This document shows positions 47,197 to 58,821 of a DNA stretch of 64,000 nt, piece by piece. Each line of letters begins with the position of its first letter. The stretch's first letter is position 1. The notes below the pieces were generated by a model. It saw nothing but the letters and a program-made list of their open reading frames with translations, was not told the DNA's origin and did not search any database. The stretch is from Oenanthe sinensis. Taxonomy: Eukaryota; Streptophyta; Magnoliopsida; Apiales; Apiaceae. The stretch is from assembly GCA_028671895.1 (NCBI GenBank), contig JAPMAC010000207.1:1612001-1676000 (forward strand). The letters are read 5' to 3'. The position numbers were made by a program, and so were the translations under genes.

Positions 47197-50100
47197 GTAC
47201 GGTTTTCAGTAAACGCTTGAAGCAATTTGTTTATCACTGCTCGTGCTCATCAGTAATATATTCGTTAGTAATAAAATTTTAAAAGAAATTGTAAGACTAT
47301 CTAGTAGTTTATCTTACCCATGTGGGAAGGGATTGTGTTTGTGATAGGACGAAAAGAATTAAGAAAGGTGGTTCATTGATTATATGTATTAATCACCTCC
47401 TATGTATTGTCCTTGAGTATTTACTTCATTTGTATATTTATGACTTTTTGCAATTTTGTTTTCAGGGTTGTGAAATCAAGAGAAAAACCCTTCTTCCTGA
47501 CGGTTGCCATGCAGAAAAGTTTTGAAATGGCTTTACTGGCAGTAAGCCAGAGATGGCCTGTTCTTCTGTATGGCACCATGGGTGCTGGCAAGAGTGCACT
47601 GATTAAAAAGTTGGCCCAGGATTATGGCAGCAGAGGTATTACACATCTCACAACTCTCTTACCGTAATCCTGTTACCTAATAAAAGCAAAACTATTTTTG
47701 CACATCTGCCACCTTTTTCTGATGTGTGTAAAGAGTGTTTAAGATAGAGTTAAATGCACTTTCTGTACCTAAAATATGCACGTTTTATAATTTGTGTACC
47801 TAAATTATCAATTGTACACTTTGTGTACCTAACCTTTATAGAAATAATCAATTTGTGTACCTAAGTTTTAGTTGTGTAATTTGTGTACTTTAATTTTATA
47901 AAAATATTTAATTTGTATACCTGAACTTTATATATGTGTACAAATTTATTTTGTATGGAGATTTTAAAATTGTTATTTGAAAATTAAAACTAAAATAATT
48001 ATATATTATATGTAAAGTAAGGAAAAAAATATGAGATGAATAATATATTTTTATCTATTTATTTTTAGTTACAAATAAATTTTAAACATTCTTTATCATG
48101 TTTTTTTGGAGAATAATAATAATAATAAATTTATAAAAATGGTGTAAATACATAATTATTAAAAATTTAAAATTATAGTGCATAAAATTATTTTAAAAAT
48201 ATCTATATTATACTATGTTAATTTATTTTTTCTATTTTATTTAATACAAATATAATTAAATATATAGTAAATACAAATATAACTAAAATTTTATTTTTTA
48301 TGGAAATATAAAAAATTGTTATTTGAAAATTAAAATTGAAATTAAAATAATTATATATTATATGTAAAGTAAGAAAAAAATAAGAGACGAATAATATATT
48401 TTTTTTCTATTTATTTTAAGTTGAAAATAAGTTTGAAACATTCTTTATGATGTCTTTTTTTGGAGAATAATAATAAATTTTATAAAAATGGTGTAAATAC
48501 ATAATTTATAAAAATTTAAAATATCTATATCATACCACTTTAATTTATTTAATACAAATATAGCTAATTATATAGTAAATACACAACCCATTGTATATTT
48601 ACACTATTTTAAATTAAAGTAAATAGATAACAAATATGCTATTCATCTCTTATTTTTTCCTTACTTTATATATAATATATAATATATATAATTATTTTAG
48701 TTTTAATTTTCAAATAACAAAATTTTGAATTTTCATACAAAATTAAAATTTTGCACATGCATATAAAGTTCTGATATAAAAATTGAATATTTTTATAAAA
48801 TTCATGTACACAAACTGCATAGTTAAAGTTTAGGTACAAAAATTGATTATTTTTATAAAGTTTAGGTACACAAAATGCACAATTGATAGTTTAGGTACAC
48901 AAATTGGCAAATTGCAAAGCATACATACTTCTGGTACACAAAGTGCATTTAAGTCTTTAAGATAAAATATATTATTTTTATTGTCAAATCTTTGACATGA
49001 AAATATTTGAAGAATTTAGATTTCGATAATATAATTTTAAAATAATTGTCACTTTCCAAAGTCAATTTTTTTTATAGAAGAGAACACTCTCCAAAATTTT
49101 CAAATGGTTGCAAGGGAATATATTCCGAGTTAAAGGGTGCTTGGTGCTAAATTTTATTAATTACTAGGATCTTTGTTTGAATTCTTTATGATGTTAACAA
49201 GTCAAATATATCATTTTATCTCAGTTCTGTCTATCCATATGGATGAGCAAATTGACGGGAAAACATTAATTGGAAGTTATGTCTGCTCTGAGCAACCTGG
49301 TGAATTTAGATGGCAACCGGGTTCTCTTACTCAGGTTTGTTTATTAGACCTCTCTATATATGCACATATTTATTGCGTTGATTATATTTATATGTTATAT
49401 TCACGATTCTCAGGCTATTATGAAAGGATATTGGGTTGTATTTGAGGATATTGATAAAGCTCCTGCAGATGTACAATCTATTATATTACCTTTGCTTGAA
49501 GGTGCAAGCTCATTCTTAACTGGTCACGGGGAGGTAATTTACTTAGGCTAAAGTTTCATTTCTTAGAATTTGTTTTGTGTTCTTGCAACTGGTCAGAGCT
49601 TGTCTACAAGAATGCATATGTTTACGTGCTTTAACCATTTCTGTTAAAAATCTGAATAGTTTTCTGTGTGTGATTGTTACAAGCTTCTAAGCAGAACTTT
49701 TTTTCTTAAATTTTTTTCTTAGAATTCTTATGCTGCTAAACCAGTGGAGATGTATTGTTTGTTGTTGATCAATCAGCAGTTTCATGGTACAGTAGACAGT
49801 AGTACTGTTTTGTGCTTATACGGTCTTGCCTAAGCCAAATTAGTGATTTTAATTAAAATTGAATATGCTGTAATTTACTAATTTCTTGTCAACGAGTCAA
49901 CTATGTTCTACTGTTCTTATTTTTTATTTTCCTGCTTATATCTATATATTATCACAATCTTTTCCACCTTATATCTGTGTCCCTCTGGTAATAATATTCT
50001 TATTTTAATGTTCCAGTTATCAGTGAACTCATTAAATGTATGTTACTGCTGCAGGCAGTGAGGGTTTCTGAAGGTTTCCGACTGTTCTCTACTGTATCAT

Positions 50101-53100
50101 GTTCAAAATTAGATACTTCTTGTGCTACTGAAGGTCTGTAAGGCAATAATATCCTGCTGGGTATTTTTGTTTAGAATATAGTCCGGTGGTTACTTTTGAT
50201 AATGACATCCCTTTGTTTTTTTCTTCTAATATGTTTATGGCCATTGAGATGTCATAAAAAGAGATATTTTTGGTGAAGTAGTTTATTTTAGAGGTTATCA
50301 GTCTGCTTAGGCTAAATTTCAATGATGTCTTTAAGTTGTAATCATCCGGTACTTGGTATATGTAGATGGCTCTTATAGGTGGGTTTTGTTGGTTTTAATC
50401 TTCCTATATTAATTCGAAGTTGTGAGCCAAAATTTCTGAAGCGGAACTGAGCTGTGACAGCTGTCGAATAATATTCAACTCCTAAAGGATTTAGTTTGGT
50501 ATCGGGATTGCATGAGGATGCTTATCTTAATCATTAATTCCTAATTTATATATTACTATGTATTTTTACTACCAAACTGTAGTGTTGTTTTTAATTTAAT
50601 CAATGTACCATTCAACAGAGTTAAGCCTTGAAATACCAGAAGCAAATTTATGAATGTTGCACCGAAGCGCAAAGGACTCCTGGAGCATAAGCACAATGCG
50701 CGGATTCATCGAAGACATGTAAATATACATATATATATATATTATAAAACATTATATACTTATAGATAATAAGACATTTATAAGCAAAAGTAAATTATCA
50801 TAAATGATAAATCAATCAAGTTCATCACATAAATTCGAAGTCTAGAATAATATAAAGCCAAAGTAGCAAGGAAATGCAAAGTTAGGGGCTATTAATCATC
50901 TTTTTCATCTTCAAGATTCACAAAATCATCTTCTTCAGTATTTTGATTCGGATCCTCACCAAATTCAATTTCATCTTCATCCATGTCCTCATTTTCAATG
51001 ATTTCTTCATCAATTAAACGTCTTTTAAATGATGATCCGAGAGAAGTATGTTTCCTTTTTGAGAAAGAAGAAAGAAAGAGGGAGCTATGTTTCCTTTTTG
51101 AGAAAGAAAGAGGGAGCTTTGAATCGATTTTAAGATGTATCAGTTAAGAAAGAAGATGAGATATATGTATGTATATGTATGTATATACAAGAATTAGAAT
51201 ATGAGATATGTGTGTGTGTGTATATGTAAGAATTAAAAGATGAGATTATTACCTTGAGAAGAAGAAAGAAAGGGCTTTGAATCAATCGCTTTGAAGTAGC
51301 TTTAGGTTTCGCTCTTCTGTTTTGAAGGTTTCTAATAAGTGTTTTAGGTTTTTTTTATGACCCATATCTATTTAAACAACTTAGTCAATGACCCAGTCAA
51401 GCTAATCAATGACCTGACCTAATCAACTGTCAATACAAAAGCGCGCTTTTTTGCACTTTTCGCATCTTGCCTAATCCCCTAGATGCTCGATGCTCTGAGA
51501 AGCGCACACATGATTGAACTCACATTGCATATACTATGCGATTCGCATCAACTGCGCATTGTTGCGCATCTCATGCGTGCTCATATGAGCGCTTTTGATA
51601 ACCCTGATACCTACCTTAGTACGTGTTGTATATATTTTTTACTAACTACTCCTCTGTAGATAATAGCTTCTCAGAGAAAATTATTGCTTCAGAATATTTG
51701 CTTTTTTCTTGATTTGAAAGATGATAAATGCTCATCTCTAGCTACACCCATATAATTGAGTTCATAGTTTCTTTAAATTTTAAATTTACTACTAGTTTAG
51801 TACGTTAAAAGCTCCCTTTAATTTGGTACTGCTGATTATTATAAATAAACATAAAGTATAATATGAGCAATATTGTAAACTAATATAACTCTCTACTCCA
51901 ATGCTCTAAAAGGTAGTAAATTATGGGTATGTATGCAAAACTCTAAAAATGCTACTACATTGAAACATGAGTTTTATCTTGAAACATATATTGTTAGTCT
52001 ATTCTTGAAATTGGAATATTTGCTGTTGCAATGTAATTTGTACATCTGTTAAAAAAGATGGCAGTAAAACCAAGTGGAATTTCTCAGTTCTTCATGAATT
52101 TGAGAATGTGCAATAAGTAGATTTTATCATCTGTGTCACTCCCATGTAACTTAGCTGTTAGCTTACCTATTTTGCACTTTCAAGTAATCTTGTAGGATGA
52201 TTTTTTTTATATATAAAAAATATGTGTTTGTTATAGTTTTTGATTTTTTTCCTCAACGTATCAGGTAGAAATTTACTTTCTACTCTTTGGAGGAGAGTAA
52301 TGATTAGGCCATCTAGTAATAATGACTTGCTGAGTATTGTGAATGCTTGGTATCCAGATCTGGAGCCTATTGCTGATAAACTTATAGGTTTGTAAAAGTT
52401 GAAAACTTTTATCTTACACCCTACTGTACACCTTTTGGCTGAATGTCTCAATATTTCAGAAACCTTCGCAAAGGCCAACCAACTTACAGGATTTCGCTTT
52501 GGGTTAAATCTTCCCTCCAATTCTAATGGCAGGTTTTCCTTGAGGTACTTAATGTCTGTGTATTTTTTATTTTGTAGCATCTTATACTATGTTCAATTGG
52601 CATTTTTTTCTCGGAAATGGCAGGGATCTCTTAAAATGGTGCAGGAGAATTATGAATTTGGGTTTCTTCTTTGGCGGGGATTTATCCGCCTCTATGTGTA
52701 GTTGCATCTATCAAGAGGTTTGTGATTATTTTGTCTATTGTCATCTTTTGATATTTACAGGGTAAAGGTTTAGACATTGTAATGGTTGTCCAATATCGAT
52801 TCCTTTCTACAGGCTGTAGATCTTTTTGCTGCGTATTCAAATTCAGGCAACAACCGCTTGACCATCATGCGAGAGATTGCAAAGCTATGGAAGGTGCCTG
52901 TTTCTGTAGCAAATTCGTTATATACCCAGTTGATAAACCAGTGATTCAGGTTTTGACTTTTCTGTCCCTTCTATTTTTAGCACTGTGTTGAGTCAAAGAT
53001 TCTTGGTTATCATGTATCAATATTATCTGCAGGACTTGAGGTCTGATTTACGCATTGGAAGAATTTCCATCCAGCGCATACAAACCACCGTAAGTTAAGG

Positions 53101-56100
53101 TCACATGTATTGTTTTAAAAAATTATGTCTGTAACCATATTGCTGAACGTTTATATGATCTTGCCAGTTAAGCTACAATGCGAAATCATTTGTTGAGATA
53201 CGCAGTTCACTGCATCTTCTTGAGAGAATAGCTTGTTCTGTTAAGTGTAACGAGCCTGTTCTTTTGGTTGGTGAAACTGGTACGGGGAAGACTACTATGG
53301 TACAGAATTTAGCTGCAAGGCTTGGTCAAAAACTCACAGTTTTGGTATGTGTTGAACTTCTAACAAATTTTTCTCTGAACTTTGAGGGATCACATTGGAA
53401 AAACCAAATAGGAGTCTTGTAACTGGTGCTTGAGTACCTTCAGACTTGTGAAGTATCTCGTTGTATAACTTCTAAATCTGGTTCATGGTCCAGTTTTATA
53501 TATTAGGAACTGCTACTATCTGACCCTAAAAAAATTCATATCTGAATTGTCTCTTCCTTTTCAGAATTTGAGCCAGCAAAGTGATGTTGCTGATTTATTA
53601 GGGGGTTTCAAGCCATTAAATGCACAATTTGTATGCATTCCTTTATATATGGAATTTGAGAATCTTTTTACCAAAACATTTTCCTTTAAGGTACAGAATA
53701 TGAGTTTCTTTGTGTTACTTGTGTACAGTTTTGAGCTATGCATGATGCTCAAAGTGTTTTATGTTTAGTGTCAGGAAAACGAAACCTTTCTTGCCCGTTC
53801 GAGGAAATTTACCACTGATAAAAAATGGAAGAAGCTACTAAGTGGTATGAACAAGGGTGTTGAATCGGTCGTAGAAAGTGGAAAATCTGGATCCAAGAGG
53901 AAGCAGCCTTTGGATGGTGAACTACTAAAATCTTGGGTAGATTTTTCTAGAAAACTTGAAACTGCGAGTGCCCATATTAGTTCCTCTTCTGGAATGATAT
54001 TCTCTTTTGTTGAAGGAGCTTTTGTTACAGCCCTGAAAAATGGCGAGTGGATATTGCTTGATGAGGTGAACTTGGCTCCTCCAGAAACATTGCAGAGAGT
54101 TGTGGGTGTTCTTGAAGAAGAAAATGGCTCTCTTTGTTTGGCTGAAAGAGGGGATGTTGAGTATATACATAGACACCCCAACTTTCGCGTATTTTCTTGT
54201 ATGAATCCTGCCAATGATGCGGGGAGGAGAGACTTACCTTTTTCTCTTAAAAGCAGGTTTACTGAATATTTTGTGGATGATGTGTTGGATGATGAAGATC
54301 TTATTCTATTTATCAATCAGTTCATAGATGACAGCCATTCTAATAGAGAGTTAGTAAATAAGATGGTGCAATTTTATAAAGCTGCCAAGAGGCAATCAGA
54401 AGAGAGGCTGCAGGATGGGGCCAATCAGAAGCCGCAATACAGTCTAAGATCGCTTTACCGTGCAATGGAATATACAAGAAAAGCAAGGAAAAATTTTGGA
54501 TTCCAGAAGGCATTGTATGATGGATTATGTATGTTTTTTCTTACTTTACTGGATGATACTAGTGCGAAGATAATGCACGGGTTAATTTTGTCATACTTGA
54601 TGGGAGGTAATGAACCTCATCAAGTTCCTTTTGATCATTATTTGGTGTCTAAAGAGGTCATTGGACAAGATGATGTCTCTCAAAACTATGTTCTTACGAA
54701 GAGTGTTAAGGATCATCTTAGGAACCTGGCACGTGCAATATTTATTGGAAGATATCCAGTTCTGTTACAAGAACCAACATCTAGTGGAAAGACTAGTCTT
54801 GTTCAGTTTCTCGCTACAATTACTGGTCATGAATTTGTGCGGATTAATAATCATGAGCACACTGATCTGCAAGAATATCTGGGTTCTTATATTACTGATG
54901 CTGATGGGCGGCTTGTTTTCCATGAGGGCATATTAGTTAAGGCTGTTCGATATGGTTACTGGATAGTCCTAGACGAGCTTAACCTTGCCCCGTCTGACGT
55001 ATTAGAAGCTTTAAATCGCTTACTAGATGACAACAGGGAGCTTTTTGTACCTGAACTATGTGAGACTGTTCGTGCACATCCAGATTTTATGCTTTTTGCC
55101 ACTCAGAATCCACCTACGTTATATGGTGGACGTAAGATGCTTTCAAGAGCATTCCGAAATCGTTTTCTGGAGATGCATGTGGATGAAATCCCACAAGATG
55201 AGCTGAGTACTATACTGGAAAGGAGGTGCAAAGTTCCCGAAAGCTATGCTAAGAAAATGGTTGAAACTATGAAGGAGTTACAATTGCATAGGCAGAGTAC
55301 CAAAGTTTTTGCTGGGAAACATGGTTTCATTACGCCATGTGACTTGTTTAGGTGGGCTGAGCGGTTCAGAATATTCGGAAATTCTTATGAAGATCTTGCT
55401 AGAGATGGTTATTATCTGTTGGCAGATCGGCTGCGTGATGATTGTGAGAAAAGAGTTATTCAAGAAGTTTTAGAGAGGAAATTACGTGTTAAACTAATTA
55501 ATAATCATTTGTACAAACAGGTTCAGCCTTCTTATCTTCATTTCCTTTGAATCCTCTATACGTGCAAACACATCTGATTTTTTTTTGTTTTCTATTTTGC
55601 GGTAATGTAATTGTACTTCTTTGATTGCAAAACCTTGTAACTTGTTACCGAAATAGAAGTATATGAAGATACTAAAAACTAGATTTAATCTCATATAAGA
55701 ATTCAAGAAAGATTTTAATCTCATATAAGAATTCAAGAAAAGAGGTAAAGATTGGACATACAAACAAGAATATGAAATAGTTAAGTGTTTCCTATGTAAT
55801 GCAGGAACCAGAAGAGAATGAAAGAAATGTTTTGAAGCTGGGCAAACATTCTGAGGTTCCAGGGAATCTTGGAAAGTACGAATCTTATTAGATAATGTCT
55901 GCTGTTGTGAGTTGTCATTCAGTAACTGCCTTCTGATTGCTGTTTTCCTATTTTTGCTTGCTATTGCAGAATTATATGGACGGAGAGTATGTGGAGGTTG
56001 TACTTCCTTATTGAGCGTTGTTACAAGTTACGGGAGCCTGTCCTCCTCGTTGGGGAAACAGGTGGTGGAAAGACTACTGCTTGTCAAATGCTGAGTATAT

Positions 56101-58303
56101 GTTTGGGTTCCAAGTTGCACATATTAAATTGTCACCAGTTTTACCGAAACATCAGATTTTCTGGGGGTTTGTTTTCTTTACTTGACAGTTCATATAATTT
56201 TTTACTTTTTTTTAATACAGCTTACTAGCTTAATGTACTTGTTTTAATACAGCTTACTAGCTTAATGTGCGTGTGTGTTTGTATCTGCTATTATAGTGCA
56301 CTTTCTGTTTGCCTGCAATAGCTTCACTGTAAACTGTAAAGTAACATTGTTGATTATAAATTAAACAGGGTTTCTATCCTGTGAGAGAGAGATCAAGTTT
56401 ATCTTCCGAGTTCAAACACCTATGTGAACAGATGATGCAATTGAAGGCTTTTATGTATATTTGTGGGGATGCTGTAAGATTGTTTCTGAAATTTCAAAAA
56501 ATATGGTAAATTATAATTTTTTATACAGCTCACAGGTGTTTATTTAATTAATTTGTTCTGATTATTTGTGCAGATTTTATCTTTAGACATCAACCGCGCC
56601 CCTCACACTCTCAGTCAGTTGACGGCCTTGATTAAAAATCATAGAGATGGTCTGGCGTCCCATCCAGATGTCACTCCACTAGATCTTGATATCATTGAAC
56701 AAATGAAGGTGAAACTCGTTGAGTTATACAAGAAGTGGCAGTCAATTTTTTTGTGGCAAGATGGTCCTCTTGTGCAAGCAATGAAGAATGGTGACCTTTT
56801 TCTTGTTGATGAAATCTCGTTGGCTGATGATAGTGTACTTGAAAGATTGAATAGTGTCTTAGAGCCAGAAAGGAAGCTGGTGGGTATTTCTTTTATATCA
56901 TTATGTATAGATTTAACTGGTAAGGGCATACAGAGTCAATTTATGCGATCCCCGTGAAATATGCTATATATATAAAGTGTAAATTGTAACATCTATATTT
57001 GTGTAAACAAAATGACAATTGTTGCGTGAGCTGGTTAGGCAATGTTTTGTAGTATAGGTTGATGTCATAGGTGTATTGAGGATACATTAAACTTGTTGTG
57101 AATACTGTAACACTCTTTGGTCAGTAGATCAATCCCTGTAAAGTGAAGTTTTACATTTAAAAAGTTTTTTATATGTTATTGTTGAGCATTATGCACATAA
57201 AAATTGAATATAGATTCCTAGTAATTAGTAATCATTCATGTCATGCTTACACGTGTAAAAATGTGAATATGGATTCCTAATAATTAGTAATTAACCATGT
57301 AATGCTCAAACATATATGTGTGTGTGTATATATGCAGGGTTGAGTTATATGGGGTACCATTTGTATGGGAGTAGTTGGAGTCTAAAAAATGTTCTCCTTG
57401 CAAAGTGTTGAAAAACGTATTGTGCATACATGTTCTGCTTGTAAAACATATATGGTATTCTAAAGTATTCCAATGTAGTTGGTACTCAATAAACTTTTGC
57501 TTATGTATCTTATGTACTCATTTGGTGAAAGATTTGGACATGTGCTTTTCGGGAACCACCTTATAGACCCTTGGATATTGATGCCGGGGATATTAACCTA
57601 TGTAATAATTATTTGCTTGCTAATCTTTGAAATTTTCTTCTTCCTACTTACTTTTTTAGGGGCACCTTCTGAAAAGACCACACAGTGCTTTAAAATTAAC
57701 AAGCTAACTAAATCACAGTTTGCTTAGTACTTTTGTTGTTTATTTCTTGTTGTTTTTAAATCTGTCAGAGATATAATATGGTTGATGTTCCATATTTCTC
57801 CCACGTAGGTCATAAATTCTTGTTAAACCATGAACCATACGTGTACATATATTGTAATGTAGATGTTACTTATTACTCCCACTTAATAGTGTATGTTTAT
57901 TTCTATTAGTAGACTTTTGAGGATCATGCCATTGTCTTCTAGGTTTGTTGATCTTAATTTTTTGTTGTATAGGCTTTAGCTGAGAAAGGTGGTCCCGATC
58001 TAGAGAAGATAACTGCTCATCCTAATTTTTTCCTTCTTGCTACGATGAATCCCAGTGGTGATTATGGAAAAAAAGAACTATCTCCAGCCCTTCGCAATCG
58101 TTTTACAGAGATATGGGTTCCACCCGTTGGCGATATAAGTGAGCTTAGAAGTATTGCTCAACAAAGGTATCTATACTTAAGAGTCACTTGTACAGGTTGA
58201 TTTTAGTATATAATATTTGAGCAGTTATTCTTCAAAATACTTGTGCAGAATTTCGGATTCAACCCTCTTTTGGCTTGTGGATGTTATGCTATGTTTTTGG
58301 GAG
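43824..58303 (+). CDS. MDN1: Midasin (MDN1/REA1), 5' third, 23 exons, two frame breaks
   Basis: Midasin is a giant dynein-like AAA+ ATPase that strips assembly factors from pre-60S ribosomes in the nucleus. Exons: 43824-43928, 44155-44498, 44633-44717, 45254-45528, 47005-47196, 47466-47635, 49225-49334, 49414-49533, 50055-50133, 52265-52387, 52460-52544, 52624-52717, 52813-52949, 53033-53089, 53168-53344, 53565-53690, 53775-55520, 55805-55875, 55970-56166, 56369-56473, 56574-56879, 57973-58166, 58249-58303. All introns are GT-AG and phases agree throughout, except in exons 13 (two bases too many) and 19 (one too many). About 1,650 codons are seen, against about 5,400 for plant Midasins. AAA modules 1-4 are covered; AAA5-6, the linker, the acidic region and the MIDAS domain are not in the window. 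Confidence 0.92.
43931..44085 (+). repeat. (CT)n microsatellite in MDN1 intron 1
   Basis: A pyrimidine tract of CTCTCT and CCCTCTCT repeats begins just after the intron 1 donor and fills most of the 226-bp intron. Confidence 0.9.
46050..46422. mobile_element. Harbinger/Tourist-type MITE in MDN1 intron 4
   Basis: The ends GAGCAAGTCCAACAG and, reversed, GAGCAAGTCCAAAAG form imperfect terminal inverted repeats, flanked by TAA on both sides (46047-46049, 46423-46425). 373 bp, non-coding. A TAA duplication with such ends is the signature of PIF/Harbinger-derived MITEs. Confidence 0.75.
47466..52717 (+). CDS. MDN1: MDN1 exons 6-12: AAA module 1
   Basis: Walker A reads GTMGAGKSALIKKLA (47568-47612). 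The segment MDEQIDGKTLIGSYVCSEQPGEF follows in exon 7. Walker B is WVVFEDIDKAP (exon 8). Sensor 1 region FRLFSTVSC is in exon 9. Exons 10-12 carry RRVMIRPSSNNDLLSIV and RDLLKWCRRI, the lid. The Walker A glycine pattern is unusual (GTMGAGKS), as is common for the first Midasin module. Two long introns here hold a MULE and an hAT-like remnant. Confidence 0.88.
47747..48955. mobile_element. MULE-type element with long inverted arms in MDN1 intron 6
   Basis: The left end GAGTTAAATGCACTTT and the reverse of the right end GACTTAAATGCACTTT start inverted arms of at least 250 bp. The element is flanked by a perfect 9-bp duplication TTTAAGATA (47738-47746 and 48956-48964); a 9-bp duplication and long arms are hallmarks of Mutator-like elements. 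The arms carry repeated TTTGTGTACCTAAA phrases. The interior contains a tandem duplication with a 346-bp offset. No transposase is present, so it is non-autonomous. Confidence 0.88.
50610..51606 (-). mobile_element. hAT-like remnant in MDN1 intron 9
   Basis: The right border, read on the minus strand, is CAGGGTTATCAAAAGCGC, resembling an hAT terminus. GCGC-rich subterminal phrases are found at both ends (50660-50705 and 51440-51595). An antisense frame at about 51045-50890 encodes an acidic tail (DEEIIENEDMDEDEIEF) similar in style to hAT C-termini. The left terminus is not clear and no target duplication was confirmed. Confidence 0.45.
52813..54680 (+). CDS. MDN1: MDN1 exons 13-17: AAA module 2
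   Basis: Exon 13 carries a two-base excess at the TATATA run 52919-52924; before it the frame reads REIAKLWKVPVSVANS, and after it, in another frame, PVDKPVIQ. Exon 15 has Walker A VGETGTGKTTMVQNLA. Exon 16 has NLSQQSDVADLLGGFKP. Exon 17 (53775-55520, 582 open codons) has Walker B ILLDEVNLAPPETLQ, sensor 1 FRVFSCMNPA and the arginine-finger segment FSLKSRFTEYFVDD. The exact start of exon 17 is 53775, or possibly 53769 (an AG at both). Confidence 0.9.
54681..55520 (+). CDS. MDN1: MDN1 exon 17 (rest): AAA module 3
   Basis: Walker A is in VLLQEPTSSGKTSLVQF: the usual GxxxxGKT is modified at its first position, as is typical of Midasin module 3. HTDLQEYLGSY is followed by Walker B YWIVLDELNLAPSDVLEAL, sensor 1 FMLFATQNPP and the arginine-finger region LSRAFRNRFLEMHVDE. 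The reading frame is undamaged across the whole large exon. Confidence 0.92.
55805..58303 (+). CDS. MDN1: MDN1 exons 18-23: AAA module 4 (incomplete)
   Basis: Exon 19 has Walker A VGETGGGKTTACQML, then LHILNCHQ. A one-base excess in the T run 56139-56142 throws the frame before TETSDFLG. Exon 20 begins GFYPVRERSSL. Exon 21 contains Walker B LFLVDEISLADDSVLERL. Exon 22 has sensor 1 FFLLATMNPSGD and the arginine-finger segment LSPALRNRFTEIWV. Exon 23 (58249-58303) encodes a short part of the lid and ends in phase 0 at GTATG. No further exon is found before the transposon cluster from 58439. Confidence 0.88.
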
Positions 58304-58438
58304 GTATGTTTTACACCATATATTTATTGCTCCGACATTACTTCTTAAGTCAAGTCAATGGTTTTTTGTGCATATTGTTGGAAAAGTGAGTAGAATTGGT
58401 TGATTCTTGAACTGTTTGATGCTATTTTTGGTGTTTTC

Positions 58439-58821
58439 TGTTGATTTAAGTAAGATGACTAAATTAAACTGAGAAATAGAGATATAAAGCAAAATAGAGA
58501 TAGAAACAAAGAGAATAGAGATAGAATCAGAGAGAATAGAGATAGAATCAGAGAGATTAGGTAGATCAGAGAGAAACTTGTAGAAGAAGATAGAGAAAAG
58601 TAGTTACTGGAGAGAGAAAGAGTAGAGAGAGAGAGATTGATGGCAAAGCCATTTTCATATTCAACATAATGGAAATAGAACATTAATCTGGTTTATATAG
58701 ACCAGTACATCAATATAACGGAAAAGATCAAATTACCCTTAATGACTACTACTACACCATACTGTGACAATGCAGTACATCTACTACCATACTTATTATT
58801 ATATATTCTTTAATCCTGACA
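58439..58821 (-). mobile_element. LTR of a Gypsy element (minus strand)
   Basis: On the minus strand the LTR begins TGTCAGGATTAAAG right after the polypurine tract CAAGGGGGAGGGAA and ends AAATCAACA. 383 bp. TATA-like TATATAAACC is at about 58693-58702. Its distal half contains CT-rich short repeats (about 58490-58640). It starts 135 bp after MDN1 exon 23. Confidence 0.75.

Noticed and set aside
52167..52580. 137-codon antisense frame over MDN1 exons 10-11
   Set aside because: It overlaps two real exons on the other strand and has no recognisable domain.
53771..54316. 181-codon antisense frame opposite MDN1 exon 17
   Set aside because: It is a shadow of the conserved AAA2 coding exon with no motifs of its own.
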